This document shows positions 57,979 through 64,000 of a stretch of DNA of 64,000 nucleotides, piece after piece (the stretch's first letter is position 1; every line of letters begins with the position of its first letter). Source of the stretch: Cyanosarcina radialis HA8281-LM2 (GTDB lineage Bacteria; Cyanobacteriota; Cyanobacteriia; Cyanobacteriales; CCAP-1448); assembly GCA_019359615.1 (NCBI GenBank), contig JAHHHA010000006.1:186001-250000 (forward strand), in the 5' to 3' direction. The position numbers and the translations under genes were made by a program. The notes below the pieces were generated by a model. It searched no databases. It saw nothing but the letters and a program-made list of their open reading frames with translations, and was not told the DNA's origin.

Positions 57979-60624
57979 TTACTCACTAACCCCTGATGAA
58001 GATTGAGCTTCTAGTTTTTCCAAGCGACTTTTGAGTTCTTGATTTTCTTGTTTGAGTCGATCGAATTCTTCCCGTAATTGCTTCACGGCTCGATCGCCAC
58101 CTACATTTTTTTGCACTTTTTGAATCGCTTCTTCAGCGATGCGGCGCACTCTACCATCGGGAGTTCGATCGGCCAGCGATCGCAAAATCGAAATGGCTTT
58201 AGCTGTCTCCATTTGTCCCAAGCCGCCTGCAACTGCCACTTGAGTTAAAAAGAAAGTCTCTTTACTCAGTTCGCTAAATTGTTCTAAAATCCAATCGATG
58301 TTATTGGGAGTTTGCCCGGTAGAAATTGCTCCTAAAGCGCGAATAGCTGACAGCCGCAAAGGTTGGGGAATGCCGAGGCGAGTGTATTCCAAAATCAGAT
58401 CTAAGGCAGCAGGGGAAGTTTTAAGCTGGCTCAACCCAACAATTGCACCCGATCGGACGACTTCATTCCAACCTGCTTTAGTTCTCAAAACATGACCGAG
58501 AATTTGCAAAACCTCTTCTTCTTTATCTCTCAGGTTAGCTGAAATTAGGCTACCCAATACTCTAGCGGCGCTAGATTCCACGTAGTAACTAGGATCTCCT
58601 CGATCGACTACTTGTTTTAAGGCGGCATAACTTTCAGGAGTTTTGATCTCGCTCAAAGCTTCTACTGCTGCCCTGCGCACGCGAGGATTTTCATCTTGCA
58701 AACCGACAACTAAACCATCAAAAACCTGGTCGAGTTTAATCGAGGCTAATTGTTTGGTTACTTCTACTCGCACGCCCCAAAATGGCTCTTTTTTCAAAGC
58801 TTCTGACAAAGTTTTGACTGCTTCTAATCCACCTTTCTTGGCCAATGCTTGCCCAGCACAAATTCGAGAAATTGGATCGGGATCGAATTGCAGTTGGGCT
58901 TTCAATTCGGGAACTGGGTATTCTAGAGCTACCGTTTTTAAATAGTTATTCCCAACATCGAAACTGACAAATTTGGGCTTTTCTGCTAGTGGGAAGTAGA
59001 AACTTTGCTCTTTCTCGCTTACCCGCACCGTAAAAATCTTTAAATTCACCAGATTCATTGGTGAATAACTATCCTCTGCTCTGCTCTCCCTCTCTCCCTC
59101 CTCTACATAACCAAAACCGATCGCAATTTTCAAATCGAATAAATCGTTCTGCTTGCCATTTTTGTCAGCTTTAGATTGAGTTTGAGTAACGGTAACTTTT
59201 GCTAGTTTGCTATCGGCATCCCAAGCATAAGCAACTTTAAAATCGGGATGACCGCCGCGATAGACGTAGCTATCGAATAAAAATAGCAGATTGCGTCCGG
59301 TAGCCTTTTCGATCGCCCGCAATAAATCTACAGTTTCTACGGTTTTATGAGCGTTATCTCGAACAAAAGTCTGAATCGCTTTTTCAAACAACTCATCTCC
59401 CAACTCTGCCCGAATCATATGGTAGACGCAGGCTCCCTTTTCGTAGAGATGCCTGTCGTAAAGTTCTATAGCTTCCCGATAGATGTGGGTGACGATCGGA
59501 CGGCGATAGCGAGAACTATCTTCGGCTAAATAGCTGCGGGCCTCGTTTAACAAATAGTAAGCAGCATCATCCTTGCTGTATTCTTGCTCTGTCCATAACA
59601 CCTCAGAATAAGAGGCCATACCTTCTTTAATCCAAGCGTGGGACCAGTGTTTGATGACTACTAAATCGCCAAACCATTGATGAGCGAGTTCGTGGACGAC
59701 TAAGCTTTCAGTATTGCGGTTATCTAAAGCCGCTCGTTCGTCTAGCAAACATCGATCGGTCAGCAAGGTAGTAGAAGTATTCTCCATCCCGCCAAAAATG
59801 AAATCGTCAACGCAAACTTGAGCGTATTTGGGAAAGGGATAGGGATAGCCAAATTTTTGACTGAAAAACTCGATCGCCCGTGGAGTTTTGCCCATACTGC
59901 GCAGGGCATCATCTTCTCGATCTTTTTCGACGTAGTAAGTAACTGGTTTGCCGTTCCATTCATCTTTAATTTCAGCAAAGTCACCCACGGCAAGAGTCAT
60001 CAAGTAAGTAGGATGAACTTGCTGTTGCTGCCAATGATAGATTTTATCCTCTCCCACTTCTTCGATCGCGATTAATTCGCCATTAGAAATCGCTAAAAAC
60101 TGCTTTGGCACTCGCACTCTAATTTCTGAAGTTGCCAATTGCCCCGGATAGTCAAAGCAAGGAAACCAAAAGCGAGAATCTTCATCTTCTCCTTGCGTCC
60201 AGACTTGCGTGGGTTTGTGAGGATAATGTGAATCCGGTGCGATAAAGTAAAGACCCCGCTGGGGCTGTGTCACCGAGTAAGCAATAACAATTTGCAACTG
60301 TTTTCCTACCTGCGTCGGTTCCTGGAGGTAAATCTGTAGCTGTTCCCCGTCGTAATCGAACTTTTGAGGGCTGCCATCCACCCGTACCTCTTGGATATCG
60401 AGATCGACTGCATCTAGAGTTAATTGCCCAATTTCGCTTCTGACAGGAGTTAAAGCGATCGTGCAGCTACCGCTAAAACTTTGGTGGGGAATATCCAAAA
60501 CCAAATCTAAACTGATGCGATCGACTTGTCCGGGGCGATCGGGGTTATAGTGAGGGCGAGCGCCTGGTAGTTCAAAAGATTGGCGATCGTTATTGTTGGC
60601 ATCAAACCAGGAATATAACTGCAT
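57979..60624 (-). CDS. M1-family metallo-aminopeptidase with C-terminal HEAT-type repeats
   Basis: 881 residues from the ATG ending at 60624 (a TTG six bases earlier is possible). Exopeptidase motif GGMEN at 278-282, zinc motif HELAH at 311-315 with the third ligand Glu334 (WIKEGMAS), so the enzyme should be active. Residues about 585-830 are HEAT-like repeats (EALKKEPFWGVRVEVTKQLA, RVRRAAVEALSEIKTPESYA), and the last 40 form a coiled coil (LREEFDRLKQENQELKSRLE). Removes N-terminal residues from peptides. Monocistronic. Confidence 0.95.
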   Translation of the reverse strand: MQLYSWFDANNNDRQSFELPGARPHYNPDRPGQVDRISLDLVLDIPHQSFSGSCTIALTPVRSEIGQLTLDAVDLDIQEVRVDGSPQKFDYDGEQLQIYLQEPTQVGKQLQIVIAYSVTQPQRGLYFIAPDSHYPHKPTQVWTQGEDEDSRFWFPCFDYPGQLATSEIRVRVPKQFLAISNGELIAIEEVGEDKIYHWQQQQVHPTYLMTLAVGDFAEIKDEWNGKPVTYYVEKDREDDALRSMGKTPRAIEFFSQKFGYPYPFPKYAQVCVDDFIFGGMENTSTTLLTDRCLLDERAALDNRNTESLVVHELAHQWFGDLVVIKHWSHAWIKEGMASYSEVLWTEQEYSKDDAAYYLLNEARSYLAEDSSRYRRPIVTHIYREAIELYDRHLYEKGACVYHMIRAELGDELFEKAIQTFVRDNAHKTVETVDLLRAIEKATGRNLLFLFDSYVYRGGHPDFKVAYAWDADSKLAKVTVTQTQSKADKNGKQNDLFDLKIAIGFGYVEEGERESRAEDSYSPMNLVNLKIFTVRVSEKEQSFYFPLAEKPKFVSFDVGNNYLKTVALEYPVPELKAQLQFDPDPISRICAGQALAKKGGLEAVKTLSEALKKEPFWGVRVEVTKQLASIKLDQVFDGLVVGLQDENPRVRRAAVEALSEIKTPESYAALKQVVDRGDPSYYVESSAARVLGSLISANLRDKEEEVLQILGHVLRTKAGWNEVVRSGAIVGLSQLKTSPAALDLILEYTRLGIPQPLRLSAIRALGAISTGQTPNNIDWILEQFSELSKETFFLTQVAVAGGLGQMETAKAISILRSLADRTPDGRVRRIAEEAIQKVQKNVGGDRAVKQLREEFDRLKQENQELKSRLEKLEAQSSSGVSE

Positions 60625-60711
60625 AAGCAAGTCAACAGGATTGTGAAGCGTGAGGTAATTACCATTTTTCCATTGCTGAGATCTAGCTTAACGTTTCTTA
60701 AGCTTTAGCTC

Positions 60712-60911
60712 CTTTGCGGATTTTCTAGATCTGCCCTTGAAGTCTTTTTATTGAAACCGAGGCATTTCGCTCTCATGAAGATAAGAATCCTGTTGGTGAA
60801 AATCCTCCCATAACAATTGCGGCTTTCTAATTCCATCGCTTTTAGCCCCAGTGTTGGTGCTGGGAGTTTTGGCACTTTAGTTTATCGATCGCCACTATAA
60901 GGAAAACAACT
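60712..60911 (+). promoter_or_regulatory. Conserved leader of the first DUF3352-like paralog, with hairpin
   Basis: About 200 bp similar to the leader of the second paralog (62570-62772): shared TTTGCGGATTT, TAGATCT.CCCTTGAAGT, TTGGTGAAAATCCTC and a final AAGGAAAACAAC before the ATG. A hairpin CCCAG/CTGGG (60847-60864) corresponds in position to CCCGGC/GCCGGG in the other leader. Confidence 0.6.
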
Positions 60912-61568
60912 ATGTCTGAAAGAAGACCCAATTTGCTTTCGATCGCCGCTGGTGCTGCTGCTATTGGTGTTATCGGTGGGATAGCTGCCTATTTTTATTT
61001 CCAGGTAATTCCTGTTAGAGAAACTGGGGATGCGGTTGCCAGCGCTAAAGTCATACCCGCTGAAGATTGGATTGTGAGTTTGCTCTCTAGCGATCCTCAA
61101 ACGCGGGCGCAATTAGAAAAGTTTAGAAAATCGCGGGTTAATAATGCATCGAGCGCTCAACTGCCCCTTCGAGAAACCTATTCTGTGGCCGGTATTCCAT
61201 TCTCAAGCGAGTTGCTGTCGATTGGCACGCCCAATCCGCAGCAACGGGAGTCACTACTTGGCACGAATCCGCGCCAACGCCAGTCCCTTAACACGCCCAA
61301 TCCACGCCAACGCGAATCCTTCATTACGACCAGCCCGCACCAACGGGAGTCGCTTGGCACTTCCAATCCGCGTCAACGCCAATCCCTCAATACGCCCAAA
61401 CCGCGCCAAACAATTTCCCAAGGGATGCGGCCGTTAACTCGATCGACTCAACAACAGATGCAGGTACGCCAGTCCCCTGGCACGCCCAAACCGCGTCCGA
61501 GAATTTCTCATGGGATGCAGCAGTTTACTCGATCGACTCAAAGGCAGATAGAGGAATGCAACGTCTAG
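60912..61568 (+). CDS. Decayed DUF3352-type paralog with expanded 11-residue repeats
   Basis: 218 residues. The first 70 closely match the intact paralog at 62773 (MSERRPNLLSIAAGAAAIGV, membrane helix, AKVIPAEDWIVSLLSSDPQ). Then, instead of the DUF3352 core, there is a series of 11-residue repeats (TPNPRQRQSLN type) and a short end IEECNV that matches the paralog's MKECNI, after which it stops. The large C-terminal domain is missing. It is either a pseudogene or a short membrane-anchored protein with a basic repeat tail. Confidence 0.75.
   Translation: MSERRPNLLSIAAGAAAIGVIGGIAAYFYFQVIPVRETGDAVASAKVIPAEDWIVSLLSSDPQTRAQLEKFRKSRVNNASSAQLPLRETYSVAGIPFSSELLSIGTPNPQQRESLLGTNPRQRQSLNTPNPRQRESFITTSPHQRESLGTSNPRQRQSLNTPKPRQTISQGMRPLTRSTQQQMQVRQSPGTPKPRPRISHGMQQFTRSTQRQIEECNV
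61224..61421 (+). repeat. Six 33-bp coding repeats
   Basis: Tandem units of 33 bp (11 codons), for example GTPNPQQRESL, NTPNPRQRESF and GTSNPRQRQSL, inside the preceding gene. The last unit (NTPKPRQTISQ) resembles GTPELRKMISQ of the intact paralog, so the array probably arose by expansion of that segment. Confidence 0.9.
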
Positions 61569-61575
61569 GGTTGAA

Positions 61576-61995
61576 TTAATCTAGCGGTGGATGCCAATTG
61601 TTTTCTATCCATATCGTTCTGGCCTCAACTGCATAATCGTTATTTAGCCGTAAAGCAACAACGGTAGCTCGTCCTGTAGAAGTTAACCCGCTAATGTGAG
61701 TTCCTCCATTAACCCAATTAAAATGCTCTGCCCAAATTTGAGTGCGGGGGTTAAACAGAGGTATTAACATCCCTGTTGCCGGATCGATCGCATGAGTTTT
61801 AGATCCCTTAAATTCATTGCAACGATAGCAAGCGGCTGCCAAATTCGATCGTTCGTCGCTACCGCCAGCTACTTGGGGAAAAATATGCTCCATCACCAAC
61901 GGCATTCCAATTAACCGAGATGAAGTCCGACAATATTCACAGCGATAGTTAGCTTCAGTATAGACTTGCTGGCGCAATTGGTCTGAGATCGACAC
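61576..61995 (-). CDS. HNH endonuclease-family protein
   Basis: 139 residues with zinc-binding CEYC and CYRC pairs and the HNH core PLVMEHIFPQVAGGSDERSN (His-Asn) plus AACYRCNEFKGSKTH. GTG start 2 bp after the stop of the upstream gene, so coupled. The C-terminal part (LFNPRTQIWAEHFNWVNGGT) is common to cyanobacterial HNH proteins. Cellular target unknown; a stand-alone nuclease, possibly part of a small accessory module with the upstream gene. Confidence 0.9.
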   Translation of the reverse strand: MSISDQLRQQVYTEANYRCEYCRTSSRLIGMPLVMEHIFPQVAGGSDERSNLAAACYRCNEFKGSKTHAIDPATGMLIPLFNPRTQIWAEHFNWVNGGTHISGLTSTGRATVVALRLNNDYAVEARTIWIENNWHPPLD

Positions 61996-61997
61996 GG

Positions 61998-62417
61998 CTA
62001 TAAGGGTAACTCGGCTAGAGGTGGTAGGCGATAACCTCGCCAGCGCAAAATTGCCCAGGCATATGCTTTTTGTACCATCAAGCGATCCGCAGCTAACCGT
62101 AAATCGCTCAATTCTTGACGCTCCGATTTAGTAATTGAGTCATTCTGATTCTTTTGCAGCAGTAGTTGATGGCGCTGTTGCTGGCTAATTTCTATCTGGG
62201 AGCGGGCAATGCCAGTCAGTTCTTCAATACTGAGGGTTTGCATCTCCATCAGTTCTGCCTGCATTTCGAGAGGAGCATTTTCGGCTGTTGGTGGTAAGTT
62301 GCTAGCAATACTTTGAGCGGCCAGTGCTTCTAAAGGTTGATGGGTGGCTTGAGAAATTCGCGCTAGTTGTTGAAATATTGCTTCGGGTAGCTCAACTGTG
62401 ACTTTTTGAGTTGTCAT
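61998..62417 (-). CDS. RHH/CopG-like small protein paired with the HNH gene
   Basis: 139 residues. TTQKVTVELPEAIFQQLARI resembles a ribbon-helix-helix DNA-binding N-terminus (beta strand KVTVELP plus helix), followed by a long helical part rich in Gln/Leu/Met (MQAELMEMQTLSIEELTGIA) and a C-terminus YAWAILRWRGYRLPPL. The HNH gene follows immediately. The arrangement recalls antitoxin plus nuclease toxin, but this is not established. Confidence 0.65.
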   Translation of the reverse strand: MTTQKVTVELPEAIFQQLARISQATHQPLEALAAQSIASNLPPTAENAPLEMQAELMEMQTLSIEELTGIARSQIEISQQQRHQLLLQKNQNDSITKSERQELSDLRLAADRLMVQKAYAWAILRWRGYRLPPLAELPL

Positions 62418-62569
62418 TTTTCCACCATCTATGTCTTCGATCGCCGCTATGATTTAGGTTTTGGGGACTACTAGCATATTCTCAGTTTAACAGCCGCTCA
62501 TTCATTCGCTAAGTAAAACTCAGCCCCAGTTTTACTCCTGAATCTCATCTTCCGAACTCCTTTCTTCCT

Positions 62570-62772
62570 ACCTTTGCGGATTTCCTAGATCTCCCCTTGA
62601 AGTATTCTTATTGAGGCTGAGACATTCTGGCCTCAAAAGATGGGAATACTATTGGTGAAAATCCTCAGATCGCCAACACGGCTTTTGACTTCCATCGATC
62701 TCAGCCCCGGCACTCTTGCCGGGAACTTTGGGCATTTTAGTTTATAGGATTGCCACTTTAAGGAAAACAACC
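62570..62772 (+). promoter_or_regulatory. Conserved leader of the second DUF3352 paralog, with hairpin
   Basis: Counterpart of 60712-60911. The hairpin CCCGGC (62706-62711) / GCCGGG (62718-62723) keeps pairing although two pairs differ from the other copy. The rest of the 355-bp spacer 62418-62569 shows no gene. Confidence 0.6.
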
Positions 62773-64000
62773 ATGTCTGAAAGAAGACCAAATTTACTAA
62801 TTCCGATCGCTGCTGGTGCTGCTGCTATTGGTGTTGTCGGTGGGATAGCTGCCTATTTTTATTTCAAGGTAATTCCTGCTAGACAAGCAGGAGATGTGGT
62901 TTCGAGTGCTAAAGTCATCCCCGACGAAGCTTGGATGGCGGGTTTTGTCTCTACCGATCCCAAAGCTTGGGCGCAATTAGAGAAGTTTGGCACCCCCGAA
63001 CTGCGCAAAATGATTTCCCAAGGGATGCAACAGTTGACCCAGGAAACCGAAAAGCAGATGAAGGAGTGCAACATCGATTATCAAAAAGACTTCCAAGAGG
63101 CTGCTGGAAGCGTGATGTTTGCCGCCTTACCCCCAGCCAAAACTGCCGAAGGGGGGACGACGCAACCGAGTTTCTTGGCAGTAGTAGGCATCAAGGACAA
63201 ACTTAAGGCGTTAGATTTGTCTAACAAGCTCAAAGGTTGCAAGGGAGTAACCGCCAAAGAGAGCGACTACAAGGGGCTTAAGATAACTGAGATTGCTGGT
63301 AAAGGTAGCCCCAGCTTTTCAGCAGTGCTAGACAACCATGTAGTATTTTCAGATAACAGAAAAAGCGTAGAACTCTCGATCGACACTTATAAGGGCGACC
63401 CTTCTCTGGCTAGTAACTCCGAGGCCACTAACGCCCTGGCTAAGAGTTTAGACTTGCAAAATCCAGTTGCCGCTTTATACATCCCCGATTATGGCAACTT
63501 AATCGAGCAAACCCTAGCCGCCAACCCCAACTCTACTGCTTTTCCCCCGGAACTGAAATCGACCTTAAAGGGAGTAAAGTCGATCGCCATGGGTATCGGG
63601 ATCGATAATGAGGGTATCCGAGTCAAACAAATCGGCAAGTTCGACCCGGCCATTATCAAATGGGAGTACAAAACCTCTCCTGGCAAGATCGTCTCGCAGT
63701 TCCCAGCAGATACCTTTGCTTTAGTTAGCGGCGAGGGACTCAGCCGTTACTGGTTGTCAGCCGTAGAGCTTTACAAAAATTACCCCCAATTCCAACAAGG
63801 ACTCGAACAAGCTAGAGTGCAACTCAAACAGGCTACAGATCTCGATCTGGATAAAGAGATTTTAGGCTGGATGAATGGCGAATATGCCTTAGCCTTAATT
63901 CCTGCCAACCAAGGCGTACTTTCTTATACGGGGTTTGGCGGGGCGTTGCTGTTCGATACGAGCGATCGCCAAACGGCTGAAACTGCCTTGAAGAAACTAG
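62773..64000 (+). CDS. DUF3352 domain protein (3' end outside window)
   Basis: 409 codons visible, open to the right edge. MSERRPNLLIPIAAGAAAIG and a membrane helix (VVGGIAAYFYFKVIPA) are followed by a large extracytoplasmic domain typical of cyanobacterial DUF3352: GSVMFAALPPAKTAEGGTTQ, FLAVVGIKDKLKALDLSNKL, NPVAALYIPDYGNLIEQTLA and LDKEILGWMNGEYALALIPA. Function unknown. Tandem duplicate of the decayed gene at 60912. Confidence 0.88.
   Translation, partial: MSERRPNLLIPIAAGAAAIGVVGGIAAYFYFKVIPARQAGDVVSSAKVIPDEAWMAGFVSTDPKAWAQLEKFGTPELRKMISQGMQQLTQETEKQMKECNIDYQKDFQEAAGSVMFAALPPAKTAEGGTTQPSFLAVVGIKDKLKALDLSNKLKGCKGVTAKESDYKGLKITEIAGKGSPSFSAVLDNHVVFSDNRKSVELSIDTYKGDPSLASNSEATNALAKSLDLQNPVAALYIPDYGNLIEQTLAANPNSTAFPPELKSTLKGVKSIAMGIGIDNEGIRVKQIGKFDPAIIKWEYKTSPGKIVSQFPADTFALVSGEGLSRYWLSAVELYKNYPQFQQGLEQARVQLKQATDLDLDKEILGWMNGEYALALIPANQGVLSYTGFGGALLFDTSDRQTAETALKKL

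Noticed and set aside
61224-61421. Regular ~33-bp repeats that could suggest a CRISPR array
   Set aside because: The units are contiguous with no spacers, vary in sequence, keep one reading frame, and lie within a gene; no cas genes are near.

Overview
The window is chromosomal DNA from a cyanobacterium. The evidence is the density of the HIP1 octamer GCGATCGC and of CGATCG in genes and spacers, a menG/ubiE-type quinone methyltransferase, xisH/xisI, DUF4079, DUF445 and DUF3352 proteins, an ELWxxDGT-repeat protein, pentapeptide and ankyrin repeat proteins, and many short palindromic and heptameric repeats between genes. Genus cannot be fixed from this sequence. xisH/xisI alone does not imply heterocysts.

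Layout. 1-9300: end of a probable vWA protein, a Ser/Thr kinase with a PsbP/Mog1-like tail, a membrane coiled-coil protein overlapping a phosphodiester-glycosidase-like gene, a GNAT acetyltransferase, tRNA-Pro(UGG), a TPR protein, a VapBC-type toxin-antitoxin pair and ruvB. 9600-11400: an apparently intact IS200/IS605 element with divergent tnpA and tnpB. 11400-17500: trpG-type glutaminase, an MBL-fold protein lacking its metal motif, fetB-like permease, a small secreted protein broken by a stop codon, DUF4079, a pile of IS fragments, tpiA and a 66-residue protein. 17500-24300: mrdA (PBP2), a truncated usher-like gene abutting xisHI, a graveyard of LuxR, ParE and IS fragments, and an ankyrin protein. 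24300-36700: a GHMP kinase overlapping a sugar nucleotidyltransferase, exoD, a methyltransferase, an agmatinase-family gene, an MBL protein divergent from an arsR-type regulator, a ferritin-like protein, Uma2, ELWxxDGT, a Rieske oxygenase and menG.

36772-46206 is the most notable region. Five tightly packed same-strand genes encode a PLD plus SNF2 helicase, an unknown acidic protein, a DUF1016/PDDEXK nuclease, a 1340-residue Eco57I-like DNA methyltransferase fused to an AlbA_2/Schlafen-type domain, and a small unknown protein. It reads as a defence or restriction-modification operon of uncommon composition. No DrmA/DrmB, BrxC/PglZ or HsdS partner is visible.

46370-52609: pstS-pstC-pstA-pstB, with a tonB-like gene starting 5 bp after pstB and facing exbB-exbD. 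This links phosphate uptake to TonB energy transduction. A 213-bp MITE-like element between pstS and pstC lies inside another dispersed palindrome. 53100-64000: DUF445, an unknown protein, a pentapeptide protein, a short VCBS-like secreted protein, IS fossils, an M1 aminopeptidase, and two tandem DUF3352-type paralogs. The first paralog has lost its core and expanded a 33-bp repeat; an RHH-like/HNH gene pair sits between the two.

All calls come from reading motifs and translations; no database search was run.
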